Source of the DNA: Spirochaeta lutea
GTDB lineage: Bacteria > Spirochaetota > Spirochaetia > DSM-27196 > Salinispiraceae
Reading direction: 5' to 3'
Length of the DNA: 64,000 nt
Assembly: GCF_000758165.1 (NCBI RefSeq)
Contig: NZ_JNUP01000065.1
Coordinates: 23,359-87,358, forward strand
Under the pieces are notes generated by a model. That model saw nothing but the letters and a program-made list of their open reading frames with translations. It was not told the DNA's origin and searched no databases. Shown piece after piece: positions 1 through 8,730 of this stretch. The first letter of the stretch is position 1. Each line of letters opens with the position of its first letter. Position numbers and translations under genes: made by a program.

Positions 1-80
1 CACCCTGGCGACACCATACCTGGGTTGGTTCCCTGGCTGTGCCACTATATCTAGCGTAGTTTACAATCTTTTGCGCACTA
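1..80 (-). repeat. Truncated copy of the 105-bp dispersed repeat
   Basis: The reverse complement begins TAGTGCGCAAAAGATTGTAA and continues into the same interior as the copies at 21187, 25104, 29770 and 58276; the rest lies outside the window. It is closest to the copy at 58276, which shares the two-repeat interior with a GTGGCACAGCC-type segment. Confidence 0.85.
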
Positions 81-298
81 CCAAATCCTTAGATCAATAT
101 CGACAAAAAACACATAAAGAATGATGGCAAAAAAAACTCTATATTCTTGTGCATATTTGTTAAGAGTATTCTATACCTAATGCAAAGAAGTAAATCAAGC
201 TTTATAGGGGTGGAACAACAAAAATATGGGAAAAAAACCGGGTAAACGAACATCTTGCTTTATAAAACTTGTTATTTTTTGTCTGCATCAAAAACCCG

Positions 299-430
299 TC
301 AATACTCCAGACCGGCTAGGATTTTGGGTGGCATGAGTTTCCCGTTACGGGTAGTCCCGTGAGTCTCCTGGGTACGGCGAATCCATTCATCGGTACAGGT
401 GTGGCCGCTGCTTGAAACGCAGCAACCCGT
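299..430 (-). pseudogene. Possible 3' fragment of a gene
   Basis: On the minus strand an open frame of about 43 codons ends with TGA at 299-301 and reads ...TDEWIRRTQETHGTTRNGK... up to the edge of the inverted-repeat array at 431. Its composition and codon pattern resemble coding DNA more than the surrounding AT-rich spacer. No start codon or ribosome binding site is visible, and the frame hits a stop inside the array. I do not recognise the family. It may be the tail of a gene cut off by insertion of the 431-593 element, or chance. Confidence 0.25.
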
Positions 431-593
431 TGTACACCTACCGTTACTTTGGGCAAAATGTTTTAAGTATTTGTACAAAATGTTTTAGCTAATGGTACAA
501 AATGTTTCAGCAGGCAAAACATTTCTTTTCAGCTGCTAAAACATTTCGCTACAATAGCTAAAACATTTTGCATAAACTGCTGAACCTGCTACA
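431..593. mobile_element. Palindromic array of six phased sites; IS21-like MITE candidate
   Basis: Three direct copies of CAAAATGTTTTAGC-like sites (454, 476, 498) are followed by three inverted copies (514-525, 535-548, 557-570). Within each arm the centres are exactly 22 bp apart, and the innermost centres are 17 bp apart. The outermost site on each side lies exactly 23 bp from a TGTA (431) or TACA (593) end. Terminal TG/CA ends plus several internal transposase-binding repeats are typical of IS21-family termini; here only the two ends remain, with no transposase between. A regulator or replication-protein binding array is the alternative. No clear target duplication was found. Confidence 0.5.
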
Positions 594-798
594 GAACCAC
601 TCGCATTATAAAGAGCGCAACAGATTGCAAACTATCATCTCGGCAACACCGGCTGCAGGCCTGTTACGATCTGGCTGGCCGGTGTATCACCGAAAAGGTC
701 AGGCTGCCCCTCGGGGCCCGGTTTCGCCCCCCGGGGTGCGGGTAACGAAACTGCTATGGCAACCGATCCAGGGGCACAGGTAATAGCTCCCCGGGCGT

Positions 799-1881
799 TT
801 AGCCCAGGGCCCTTACAATGGCATCACCCATTTCCTTGGTATTCACCCGGGTGCATCCCGGGGTCATGATATCTCCGGTCCGAAGCCCCTGGGCAAGTAC
901 CGATTCAATGGCTTGGTAGATGGCATCATAGGCCTCACTCAAGCCGAAGCTGTATTTGAGCATCATGCCCGCGGATAGAATCTGAGCGATGGGATTTGCA
1001 ATTCCCTGACCGGCAATATCCGGCGCACTGCCCCCGGAGGGCTCGTACAGACCGAAACTGCCCTCTGCCAGGCTTGCGCTGGGTAACATTCCCAAGGATC
1101 CGGTGATCATGCTGGCTTCATCGCTGAGAATATCACCGAACATATTGCCGCAGAGCAGGACATCGAACTGCCGGGGATTTTTCACCAGCTGCATGGCGGC
1201 ATTATCAACGTACATATGATTCAGCTCTACATCCGGATAGTCCTTGGCAACCCCGGTTACCACCTCCCGCCAGAGCACCATACTTGCCAGAACATTTGCC
1301 TTATCAATGCTGGTTACCTTCTTGTCCCGCAGGCGTGCGGCCTTAAAGGCTACATGGGCGATGCGTTCTATTTCGGGTTTCGTGTAGACCAGGGTATCGA
1401 ACCCCCGTTCCGCATCCCGACCCTTGGGCTGGCCGAAATAGATGCCTCCGGTAAGCTCTCTGACTACCAGGACATCAAAGCGGTCACCGATCACCTCCGG
1501 TTTCAGGGGCGAGGCATCCTTGAGCTGGGGGAAGATGATGGCAGGCCGTAGATTGGCATAGAGGCCGAACAGCTTCCGCAATGGAAGCAGCGCTCCCCGT
1601 TCGGGTTGCTCATCCGGGGGAAGGTTCTCCCACTTGGGCCCGCCCACGGACCCAAAAAGAATGGCATCGGCCCAGCGGCAGGTTTCGACGGTGCTGTCGG
1701 GCAGCGCTTTGCCCTCTGCATCAATACCTGCACCTCCCACATTCGCCCGGCGTTTTTCCAGGCTCAAGCCGTAACGGGGGGCAACAACATCCAGAATCTT
1801 TTCTGCTTCAGCCATCACCTCAGGTCCGATACCGTCCCCGGGGAGAATAGCTATTTTTTTGGTTTTTGTATGTGCATCCAT
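799..1881 (-). CDS. leuB: 3-isopropylmalate dehydrogenase
   Basis: This is the NAD-dependent oxidative decarboxylase of leucine biosynthesis, converting 3-isopropylmalate to 2-oxoisocaproate in the cytoplasm. The protein is 360 residues, the normal length. It shows the N-terminal GDGIGPEV loop (about residues 15-22), LFGSVGGP, the substrate Arg/Lys/Asp residues, and the family signature around [12 protein letters not shown] (about residue 245). No other leu gene is adjacent. The start at 1881 has no Shine-Dalgarno site but lies 6 nt downstream of a TAGAGT -10 box paired with TTGAAG at 17 bp, so the mRNA is probably leaderless. It is transcribed divergently from transketolase. Confidence 0.95.
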   Translation of the reverse strand: MDAHTKTKKIAILPGDGIGPEVMAEAEKILDVVAPRYGLSLEKRRANVGGAGIDAEGKALPDSTVETCRWADAILFGSVGGPKWENLPPDEQPERGALLPLRKLFGLYANLRPAIIFPQLKDASPLKPEVIGDRFDVLVVRELTGGIYFGQPKGRDAERGFDTLVYTKPEIERIAHVAFKAARLRDKKVTSIDKANVLASMVLWREVVTGVAKDYPDVELNHMYVDNAAMQLVKNPRQFDVLLCGNMFGDILSDEASMITGSLGMLPSASLAEGSFGLYEPSGGSAPDIAGQGIANPIAQILSAGMMLKYSFGLSEAYDAIYQAIESVLAQGLRTGDIMTPGCTRVNTKEMGDAIVRALG

Positions 1882-1887
1882 GGCATC

Positions 1888-1916
1888 ACTCTACCCACCG
1901 GCTGCCCTTTCTTCAA
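1888..1916 (-). promoter_or_regulatory. leuB promoter, leaderless type
   Basis: Read on the minus strand: TTGAAG (1911-1916), 17-bp spacer, TAGAGT (1888-1893), then 6 nt to the ATG at 1881. Confidence 0.6.
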
Positions 1917-2030
1917 GGTTGACCCCAGGCTCTTACTCATATGTCTGGTGATTTTCCTGCCTTTCGGATAGAATACCCGCCTGGAAAAACCAAGCACTCC
2001 GCATGTATACCATCCGAGGGAGGAACCCAT

Positions 2031-4022
2031 ATGAATACCAAGGCCCTGGACGCCGTCGCATTATCCATACGAAGTCTGAGTATGGACGCCATCGAAGCCG
2101 CCAAGAGCGGCCATCCCGGATTACCCATGGGTATGGCAGAATTCGGGGCTCTCCTATTCGGGGAGATTCTAACCCACAACCCCCAGGACCCTGCCTGGAT
2201 GAACCGTGACCGCTTTGTGCTTTCCGCAGGCCATGGTTCCATGTTTCTATACAGCCTGCTGCATCTCAGCGGGTACGATCTTCCTCTCTCGGAAGTCAAA
2301 CGCTTCCGCCAGGTCGGGAGCCTTACCCCGGGACATCCGGAGTTTGGACACACCGCTGGGGTAGAAACCACCACGGGTCCCCTGGGGCAGGGCTTGGCAA
2401 ACGCCGTCGGGTTTGCCCTGGGAGAACGCCATTTGGCCGCCCGACTTAATACCCCGGAGTTCCCGGTGATCGACCACTATACCTACGTGCTTGCCGGAGA
2501 CGGCTGTATGATGGAGGGACTCACCAGTGAGGCAGCCAGCTTTGCGGGCCATCAGGGTCTGGGAAAACTGATTGTCTTCTACGATTCCAACCGGATCTCC
2601 ATCGAAGGATCCACCGACCTGGCATTTACCGAGGATGTAGCAGGTCGTTACCGGGCCTTCGGATGGCAGGTTCTTGAGGTCAGTGCTTACGATTACCAGG
2701 GAATGAGGGATGCTGTTCATCAGGCGAAAAGCCAGGATAGCCAGCCCTCGCTCATTATTTTAACCAGCACCATTGGTAAGGGTGCGCCAACCAAGGCGGG
2801 GACAGCCGGCATTCACGGTGCCCCCCTGGGCGCTGAGGAACTCTCCGCGACGAAGAAGGCCCTGGGCATCCCTGAAGATCACCCCTTTTTCATTCATCCC
2901 GAGGCTCTGGCCTATTTTAAGGAAAAGGCTTCCGGCTGGGCCCAAGCTCAAAATGCCTGGAATGCCCAACTAGCTGCTTGGAAGAAGGCCCATCCGGAGA
3001 ACGCTGCCCTGCTGGAGCAGTTAGGCAAGCGGGGACCGGAACTCTTGGACCAGGTAGAGTGGCCGGCCTATAAGCCCGGGGATACCGGGGCAACCCGATC
3101 CACCAGTGGAAAAGCCCTGAACGCCCTGGCCAAGGTGTACCCCGGAATCATCGGAGGCAGCGCCGATTTAGCTCCCTCAAACAATACGAACCTCCAGGGC
3201 TTCCCGGATATGGACGGCAGCAACCCCGGCGGCCGGAACCTGCATTTCGGGGTCAGGGAACACGCCATGGGGGCCATCAGCAATGGACTGGCACTGTACG
3301 GAAATCTACGCCCCTTCTGCGCCACATTTCTGGTATTTACCGACTATATGCGGCCGGCAATGCGTTTGGCGGCCCTTATGAAACTCCCGGTCATCTACAT
3401 TATGACCCATGACTCCATATTTGTCGGAGAAGACGGCCCCACCCACCAGCCCGTGGAACATCTGGCTGTAGCCCGGGCCATTCCAAACATGGTGGTGCTG
3501 CGGCCCGGGGATGGAGATGAAAGTAATCTGGCTTGGATTATGGCCATGGAACGGACCAATGGACCGGTAGTGCTGAGCTTGACCCGGCAGAATCTGCCCG
3601 TATATGAAAAACCGGCAGGTTGGGAACAGGATGCCCTCCGGGGTGCCTACATCCTGTACCGGGGAAGCGACAATCCGGATATCTGCCTGGTAGCCACCGG
3701 TTCGGAGGTGCATATTGCCCTGGATGCTGCGAAGCGCTATGAATCAGCCAATCCCGGGAAGACCGTCCGGGTGGTCTCCATGATCAGCCGTGAACTCTTT
3801 TTATCCCAGGATAAGACCTGGCGTCGGGCCACCGTTCCCCCGAAAAGCAGGGTAATGGTGGTGGAAATCGCCAGTTCCCTGGGCTGGGAGGGGTTTGTTC
3901 AGGATCGGGCAGACCTATTTACCCTGGACAGCTTCGGCATCAGCGGACCGGGCAGCGAGGTCGCGGAGCATTTCGGTCTGGATGTTCATAGCCTGGTCCG
4001 ACGGATGGAAGATCTTTCCTAG
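2031..4022 (+). CDS. tkt: Transketolase
   Basis: Thiamine-diphosphate enzyme of the non-oxidative pentose phosphate pathway, transferring two-carbon ketol units between sugar phosphates. At 663 residues it has the usual bacterial length. Visible features are SGHPGLPMG near residue 25, the cofactor motif beginning GDGCMMEGLTSEA and ending in a conserved Asn near YDSN (about 150-185), and THDSIFVGEDGPTHQP in the pyrimidine domain (about 460). An upstream in-frame extension to 1941 is possible, but the ATG at 2031 is preceded by GGGAGGAAC and begins at the family's normal N-terminus, so I choose it. It converges with the phosphatase gene, stop to stop, with a 5-nt gap. Confidence 0.95.
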   Translation: MNTKALDAVALSIRSLSMDAIEAAKSGHPGLPMGMAEFGALLFGEILTHNPQDPAWMNRDRFVLSAGHGSMFLYSLLHLSGYDLPLSEVKRFRQVGSLTPGHPEFGHTAGVETTTGPLGQGLANAVGFALGERHLAARLNTPEFPVIDHYTYVLAGDGCMMEGLTSEAASFAGHQGLGKLIVFYDSNRISIEGSTDLAFTEDVAGRYRAFGWQVLEVSAYDYQGMRDAVHQAKSQDSQPSLIILTSTIGKGAPTKAGTAGIHGAPLGAEELSATKKALGIPEDHPFFIHPEALAYFKEKASGWAQAQNAWNAQLAAWKKAHPENAALLEQLGKRGPELLDQVEWPAYKPGDTGATRSTSGKALNALAKVYPGIIGGSADLAPSNNTNLQGFPDMDGSNPGGRNLHFGVREHAMGAISNGLALYGNLRPFCATFLVFTDYMRPAMRLAALMKLPVIYIMTHDSIFVGEDGPTHQPVEHLAVARAIPNMVVLRPGDGDESNLAWIMAMERTNGPVVLSLTRQNLPVYEKPAGWEQDALRGAYILYRGSDNPDICLVATGSEVHIALDAAKRYESANPGKTVRVVSMISRELFLSQDKTWRRATVPPKSRVMVVEIASSLGWEGFVQDRADLFTLDSFGISGPGSEVAEHFGLDVHSLVRRMEDLS

Positions 4023-4027
4023 AATTC

Positions 4028-4777
4028 CTAGGGGATCTTATTTATGAGCTTCCATTCGGCGTAAAAGCCCGTGGAAGCTCCGTCCGACTCGGGTAATTCC
4101 GTCTGACCGGCACCGGAAGCGGCACCGGAAGCGGTTCCAGCCGAAGAAGGGGCGGCACTCGGCTGAATGGTAAAATGGAAGATCCCGCAGTTTCCTACCC
4201 TGATTACGGGCATCCAGCTATCCCAGCCCGAGGCAAGGCTGACCCGAAACAGCCATTGAATCAATCCTCCATGGCTCACGCACAACAGCCGGGCCGGCTC
4301 ATCCATTTCACCGGCCCTGGCTATAAGGGTATTCCACACCCGTAGCGCCCGGGCCTCCAGTTCGGCGATGGTTTCCGCTCCTTGAACCCCTTCCCAGGAG
4401 CGGCGGCTGAATCGCCGCCATGCTTGGGGATCTTCCTCCCGGATTGCGGCTATCGATTTATCCGTGAAAACGCCGGTATCAATCTCCTGTAAATCATCCC
4501 AAGATTCCACCTCCTGGCCGGAAATCCCAATCTCCGAGGCAATGATACGGGCGGTTTCCATGGCCCTGCCCAAGGGGCTGGAGTAGATCTGCCGGATATC
4601 CTGGCTTGCAAACCACGACCCGGCTGCATGTGCCAGGGTCATGCCCGTTTCGGTCAGGGGGTAGTCGGTCCGGCCTTGAATAATATGATTCCGGTTCCCG
4701 AGGGTTTCACCGTGGCGAATAAAAAACAAGTCTACCCGGTGGGTAAGATTGGATATATCAAGATGGGGGTGATTCAT
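4028..4777 (-). CDS. Histidine phosphatase family protein (phosphoglycerate mutase-like)
   Basis: A 249-residue member of the branch-1 histidine phosphatases. RHGE at about residues 23-26 carries the phosphorylated His, with the second Arg in SSPLGRAMETA and the second catalytic His in CVSHGG. The substrate cannot be told from sequence; relatives include cofactor-dependent phosphoglycerate mutases, RNase H-linked CobC-type and sugar-phosphate phosphatases. The start at 4777 follows GGAAGGA; the longer frame to 4858 lacks a site. The C-terminus has a Ser/Ala/Gly-rich tail encoded partly by a duplicated 12-mer (GGCACCGGAAGC, 4109-4132), an example of the low-complexity inserts seen across the window. 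Confidence 0.85.
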   Translation of the reverse strand: MNHPHLDISNLTHRVDLFFIRHGETLGNRNHIIQGRTDYPLTETGMTLAHAAGSWFASQDIRQIYSSPLGRAMETARIIASEIGISGQEVESWDDLQEIDTGVFTDKSIAAIREEDPQAWRRFSRRSWEGVQGAETIAELEARALRVWNTLIARAGEMDEPARLLCVSHGGLIQWLFRVSLASGWDSWMPVIRVGNCGIFHFTIQPSAAPSSAGTASGAASGAGQTELPESDGASTGFYAEWKLINKIP

Positions 4778-5030
4778 AGTCCTTCCTTCCTGCCGAACTC
4801 TACCGCAGTTTTCATGAAACTGCCAACCCCAAGATTGTTCTGGCTCTCCACCGCCCAACCGGGCGTGCCCAATCCTGGAGGCGGCACTATTTCTGGGTTG
4901 GTCCCCATTGTTGGCGACGAATGGATTACACCGCCCTAACCGGCATAGAGTCCAGGGTGTTGCGCCTCATAGGTGGTTCCGAATCCTGGGGTAGCTCCAG
5001 AAATCCATCGGGCGGATTGCCAGCCGGGGC

Positions 5031-5060
5031 AAAAAAAAAGCTGCCAATTCCTTGGCAGCT
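5031..5060 (-). terminator. Rho-independent terminator of the small lipoprotein gene
   Basis: GCTGCCAA/TTGGCAGC stem (5040-5059) followed on the minus strand by a run of nine T, about 20 bp after the stop of the 5080-5445 gene. Confidence 0.85.
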
Positions 5061-5079
5061 AACCGAGTTTGCAATGGTC

Positions 5080-5445
5080 TTAGTGTTTATACCAAACCTG
5101 CTGTTCGTCAGCAAAAATATCGGACACCAGGGTGTTCCCTTCAAAGGTATAGGTAAATGCGCTGGAATCACTCTTCACAAAGAGGGCGTAATACCACCAT
5201 TCGCCTGCGCCGTTAGAGGCGGAATACTCGGCCTGGCCCCCGAGGGTCCCAAGTATCATAAGTGCTCCAAAGAGAGAATCTTCATTGAATGTTACGGAAC
5301 CGTCCGCACCAAGTTCAAAGTCCCAAATGGACTCGCTTGATCCCCATCTTCCAACAATGCCCTGATCTATAACACTGCATGATCCCAGAGCGAGAACCGC
5401 AGCAACCAGCAAAATCACAACCACGATTTTTCCTCGTGCCTTCAT
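5080..5445 (-). CDS. Small lipoprotein of unknown function
   Basis: A 121-residue protein with a basic N-terminus, a hydrophobic core (VVVILLVAAVLAL) and a lipobox LGSC, so the mature protein should start at Cys23 and be membrane-anchored. The rest is rich in Ser, Gly, Trp and Phe (for example IVGRWGSSES and WWYYALF), resembling short beta-rich lipoprotein domains such as the lipocalin-like folds, but I cannot name a family. The ATG follows TAGGAGGTCAC, a strong ribosome binding site. The gene is monocistronic, with its own promoter and a strong terminator. Confidence 0.85.
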   Translation of the reverse strand: MKARGKIVVVILLVAAVLALGSCSVIDQGIVGRWGSSESIWDFELGADGSVTFNEDSLFGALMILGTLGGQAEYSASNGAGEWWYYALFVKSDSSAFTYTFEGNTLVSDIFADEQQVWYKH

Positions 5446-5484
5446 TGTGACCTCCTATTAAGGTAAGACGTAGTGTCAGTCATG

Positions 5485-5513
5485 ATTTTACAACCTTAAA
5501 TCTACCTTAACAA
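5485..5513 (-). promoter_or_regulatory. Promoter of the small lipoprotein gene with CCTTAA boxes
   Basis: Minus strand: TTGTTA (5508-5513), 17 bp, TAAAAT (5485-5490). CCTTAA occurs twice 11 bp apart within the spacer and -35 region (5494-5499, 5505-5510), and once inverted at 5459-5464, suggesting a regulator site overlapping the promoter. Confidence 0.5.
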
Positions 5514-5603
5514 GAGAAATCTAAATTATTAAACCTAATTGAATTAGTCAGATTAGTCTAACTTTGAGACTGACTTCATCGGAAAAGAGGTAATAGCATC
5601 ATT

Positions 5604-5623
5604 AAAATCCTAAGGGATTTTTT
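5604..5623. terminator. Terminator-like hairpin without an obvious gene
   Basis: AAAATCC-TAAG-GGATTTTTT lies in an AT-rich spacer. No plus-strand gene precedes it. The rest of 5624-5938 is GC-richer and I see no credible gene in it. Confidence 0.3.
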
Positions 5624-5938
5624 AGATGATAACGTTTCAATATATAAAAAATCCATAATGACGTTTTCGAGGGGCTATCTCATGGCAGGATACTGGCGAC
5701 CCCACACCGACGGGGTCACCTCAAGGTGCCTGTTGCATGGGGGTGGGATTGCATTATTTTCTAAAAGTGCTGGGTACCAAGATAAAACGGGGCTGCAGGT
5801 ACGCCGGTCAGCTGTCTTCCGGTTCTCCGAACCTCGGACAAGGGGCAGATCTCCCCAGCACTGGGATGCCCGCAAAGCTGTCGGCGCTCTATAGGGGCTG
5901 AGGATATCTGCCGCTTAGTCCTAAGTAAGAACCCCCGG

Positions 5939-7780
5939 CTAAAACCAGATTACGATATCCTCGTCGGGATCATCATCGTAGTATTTGATCATCAGGGTCT
6001 GGGAATCCGGGTTGTAGTACCGGCCCTTGCTGTAAACCTCAAAGTCCGGGGCGTTGCGCCAGGTAATGCCGAAGAGCTGCATGCCCGTGAGGGGGTCGAC
6101 CCGGGGAATCCCATGGATCAGCATGTACTGGGTGCGGTTCCGGGTGGTGGTGGCGGAAAGGGTCAGCTGATTGCCGGAAAACTGTATATCATCCACCTGG
6201 GCTATGGTGTACCACCAGCTCCCCGGGCCAAAGTAGGGGTAGAGGCTTTCCATCCGGGGGTAGAAGGGATTCTGCTGGATGAGTGAGTAGATATCCTCGG
6301 GGCCCCGGAAGCGTAGGAAGGCGGAGATCTCGCCCCCGGTAATTTCGATTCGTTCGGGCAGGAATCCCTGGCTGTCCCCAAGGTTTAGGATGGACAGTAC
6401 CATGGTCCGCCCGAGGTTCACCAGCCGGTCGTCATTCAGCTCCCGGCCGGCGGCTTGGAGCATCTTACCGGCCAGCACATTGAGCTGGCTATCGGCAATA
6501 CCCGGTTCAGACTGGAAGAAGAATCCCTGGTCAATTCGGATGATGTTAGGCAGAACCATTTCTTCGATGAGGGGATAGAAAGCTTCCCGGAACTGGGCAA
6601 TTTCTGTGGCGGGAAGATCGAAGATGAGCAGGTTGGCAAGCAGGCCCACCGCCTGGGACGGTTCCAGGGCAACGGTATTGATGGTATCGGTCAGATTCTT
6701 AAGGTCCGCGTATAAATCGGTGCCGCCATGGAAGGCTGCAAATGAAAATAGTTCGGGAACCAGGAAGACCTCCATGTTTCGTTGGGTAACCAGATTAGCA
6801 ATCCTTGTCCTCAGGGCTTCAGTGTGGGCCTCTAACCCTGCGGTAACCCGGCGGAGATCTCCTAGGAAAACCGAGGAACGGTAGGTGAGGGCATCAGGAT
6901 GGGCATCCGCTGCGGTGCGCATGCTGGTGTACACCCGGGTGTAATCGTTTCGCTGCCAGGCTTCTGCAAGCAGACTGATGAGGATTTCCTCATTGAAGGC
7001 CGAGTCACCGTTCCGGTGAGACCACATCCCCGTTCCTGCGTTAAACCGGTTGGTTCGCCACCCGAGGTAGGCTGCATCGATGTACTCCTGGATTCCCGCG
7101 GAATACGCGCTGGCGCTGACCTGGGGTACCTGGTCCTGGAACCAGAGTTCAAACACATCCTGATTCCCCGCTGCCCTCCGGGTGTACCGGGCCATGAGAG
7201 AAGCGGTATCAGCGGCGAAGACCATGGTCTGGGTATCGGTTTGTATGAATGACCGGGGCGGCAGGGAGAGGATGTACTGATCTCCGTTATACCCTACCTC
7301 CAGGCCCGGGTAGTTCTCGGTAATCCGGGCATCCGCACCGCGCTGCAGGCGGTAGGGAACCAGTACGCCCCGGTAGGGCTGCTCGGATTCCGGGATGATC
7401 GGGTTCAGAATGAACTGATCACCCTCCCCCTCGTAGGTAATTTCCAATTCTATTCCGGCCTCGAAGAGAATGCGGAATCCACCCGGGATGCTTTGGTAGC
7501 CCTGGAGATCGTAGTATTGCTGGGCGTCCTGCTGCTGGGTCAGGGCGATGGGGTTCCGATCGTCAAAAACGAACTCCAGGCCCTCCACCCCGATGGTCAG
7601 GGTGTCAATGGCCGGTGCCCGATCATCCTCAGCGAGTTCGAATACCCCCTCGAGCTGAATGGGTCCAACAGAGTCGGAGAAGAGGCTGCCTCCGGAGAAC
7701 TGAATGTAGAGAAGCAGCAGCAGGATGCCTGCATAGAGCAGGGGTAAACCAAGGTAGGTTAGGGGGATTCGACGGTTCAT
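5939..7780 (-). CDS. Membrane-anchored exported protein, unknown function
   Basis: A 613-residue protein with one N-terminal membrane segment (about residues 8-27, LPLLYAGILLLLLYIQF) and a large predicted periplasmic portion. I recognise no domain. The region after residue about 150 is helical and contains repeated short blocks, with aromatic-rich strands near the C-terminus (SLYPYFGPGSWW). The frame continues upstream to 7966, but the ATG at 7780 begins exactly at the signal-anchor and lies 8 nt from a TTGCAA-17-TATGCT promoter, so I choose it. It could be a lipid- or envelope-maintenance protein; this is a guess. Confidence 0.75.
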   Translation of the reverse strand: MNRRIPLTYLGLPLLYAGILLLLLYIQFSGGSLFSDSVGPIQLEGVFELAEDDRAPAIDTLTIGVEGLEFVFDDRNPIALTQQQDAQQYYDLQGYQSIPGGFRILFEAGIELEITYEGEGDQFILNPIIPESEQPYRGVLVPYRLQRGADARITENYPGLEVGYNGDQYILSLPPRSFIQTDTQTMVFAADTASLMARYTRRAAGNQDVFELWFQDQVPQVSASAYSAGIQEYIDAAYLGWRTNRFNAGTGMWSHRNGDSAFNEEILISLLAEAWQRNDYTRVYTSMRTAADAHPDALTYRSSVFLGDLRRVTAGLEAHTEALRTRIANLVTQRNMEVFLVPELFSFAAFHGGTDLYADLKNLTDTINTVALEPSQAVGLLANLLIFDLPATEIAQFREAFYPLIEEMVLPNIIRIDQGFFFQSEPGIADSQLNVLAGKMLQAAGRELNDDRLVNLGRTMVLSILNLGDSQGFLPERIEITGGEISAFLRFRGPEDIYSLIQQNPFYPRMESLYPYFGPGSWWYTIAQVDDIQFSGNQLTLSATTTRNRTQYMLIHGIPRVDPLTGMQLFGITWRNAPDFEVYSKGRYYNPDSQTLMIKYYDDDPDEDIVIWF

Positions 7781-7788
7781 AGCTTTAG

Positions 7789-7817
7789 AGCATATCAGCA
7801 GGGAACCAGAATTGCAA
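7789..7817 (-). promoter_or_regulatory. Promoter of the 613-residue protein gene
   Basis: Minus strand: TTGCAA (7812-7817), 17 bp, TATGCT (7789-7794), 8 nt to the ATG. No Shine-Dalgarno site. Confidence 0.55.
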
Positions 7818-7945
7818 TTTCTCCGGGCCCGATCCCGGGGATCATTTCTGTTCGAAGGGTATCCTGGGGACCTCTGAGAGGCCCCGGAATGTACTGAACA
7901 GTGAGGTTTTGTGGATCCAATTTCCCTCGAGCTACCAGGTGCATC

Positions 7946-7975
7946 TTGAAAATTATACGGTATCATATATAATAC
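7946..7975 (+). promoter_or_regulatory. Leaderless promoter and operator of the PIN/RHH module
   Basis: TTGAAA (7946-7951), 16 bp, TATAAT (7968-7973), 6 nt to the ATG at 7980. GGTAT (7959-7963) and ATACC (7971-7975) form an inverted repeat across the -10 box, a plausible autoregulatory site for the RHH antitoxin. Confidence 0.6.
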
Positions 7976-7979
7976 CTAT

Positions 7980-8408
7980 ATGGAGAAGGTTGAAGCAATT
8001 CTCGATACCAATGTCCTTTTATCTGGATTAGTGAGTAGAAACGGAAAATCCTTTAAGATTCTCCAGCTTTTAGCGGAAGAGAAATTCAATATTTCAATTT
8101 CTGTTCCGGTCATTCTTGAATATGAGGCGATACTCAAAAAGAAACTGAATAGGAAAGTTTATTCAGACCAGGATATTCATGCGATTATTGATTACATCTG
8201 CAAAATTGGACGACATATCAAAGTATATTATTTATGGCGACCAATCCTAAAAGATCCATATGATGATCATTTGCTTGAGGTTGCGGTAGCCACAAATGCA
8301 AAATGGATCATTACGTACAATGTGAAAGACTTCGAACGGGCCAGTACATTTGGAATTTCAGCTGTGACCCCAAATGAATTCCTTCGAGTGCTTGAGGAGG
8401 TAAAATGA
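7980..8408 (+). CDS. PIN-domain toxin of a toxin-antitoxin pair
   Basis: A 142-residue PIN-family protein of the kind annotated as putative toxin-antitoxin toxin component. PIN toxins are Mg-dependent ribonucleases. The conserved acidic residues are visible in ILDTNVLLSG (Asp9), the Glu in PVILEYEAIL (about residue 52), DPYDDHLLEVA (Asp near 98) and the Asp in NVKDF near residue 119. The region is clearly AT-richer than its neighbours, suggesting transfer. It is followed by the RHH gene with a 4-nt ATGA overlap, so the toxin is encoded first. There is no ribosome binding site and the -10 box is 6 nt upstream, so translation is probably leaderless. Confidence 0.85.
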   Translation: MEKVEAILDTNVLLSGLVSRNGKSFKILQLLAEEKFNISISVPVILEYEAILKKKLNRKVYSDQDIHAIIDYICKIGRHIKVYYLWRPILKDPYDDHLLEVAVATNAKWIITYNVKDFERASTFGISAVTPNEFLRVLEEVK

Positions 8409-8638
8409 GCACGTTGAGTATAAGAATCCCAGATTCACTTCATGCATCAGTGAAACGATTCTCGAAAGAAGATCATGTTTCAATAAATCAATTTATTGCT
8501 GCAGCCGTAGCAGAAAAAATTACCGCCCTGGAAACGGAAAATTATCTGAGTGAACGAGCACAGTCTGGCAGCACTGAAAAGTTCAAAGAAATATTAAAAA
8601 AGGTTCCCAATATAGAACCAGAACAGCATGATAAATGA
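8405..8638 (+). CDS. Ribbon-helix-helix antitoxin
   Basis: A 77-residue protein starting STLSIRIPDSLHASVKRFS, a typical ribbon-helix-helix N-terminus (strand, then two helices with SINQFIAAAVAEKI), as in HicB-type or CopG-type antitoxins. The C-terminal half is charged and likely wraps the toxin. GAGGAGG lies 6 nt before its ATG, so unlike the toxin it has a strong ribosome binding site. That difference could keep antitoxin in excess despite its second position. It shares the AT-rich composition of the toxin gene. Confidence 0.85.
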   Translation: MSTLSIRIPDSLHASVKRFSKEDHVSINQFIAAAVAEKITALETENYLSERAQSGSTEKFKEILKKVPNIEPEQHDK

Positions 8639-8679
8639 CCACGTATCAAGCGCTTCGAGACGGACTCGCCTATTGACAT

Positions 8680-8716
8680 GGAGTTTGCTTGATCCGCCTG
8701 GCGGCGGGCAAACTCC
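8680..8716. repeat. Long stable hairpin after the toxin-antitoxin pair
   Basis: GGAGTTTGC (8680-8688) pairs with GCAAACTCC (8708-8716), with an inner CCGCC/GGCGG stem. There is no T tract, so it may be a factor-dependent or bidirectional end between convergent genes, or the scar of a transferred module. Confidence 0.5.
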
Positions 8717-8730
8717 ACGCCAATTACAGC

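Noticed and set aside
454-570. CRISPR array
   Set aside because: Repeats are only 12-14 bp, spacers are 8 bp, and half the copies are inverted; no cas genes are present.
568-783. 71-residue ORF after the inverted array
   Set aside because: No ribosome binding site or promoter, Pro/Arg-rich composition and no recognisable motif.
4868-4930. Possible relic of the 105-bp repeat
   Set aside because: Only short similarity (GGCGGCACTA and neighbours) and no TA ends; too weak to call. The surrounding spacer 4778-5030 shows no gene.
5658-5894. Small ORFs on both strands in the spacer
   Set aside because: Overlapping frames on opposite strands, odd composition and no initiation signals.
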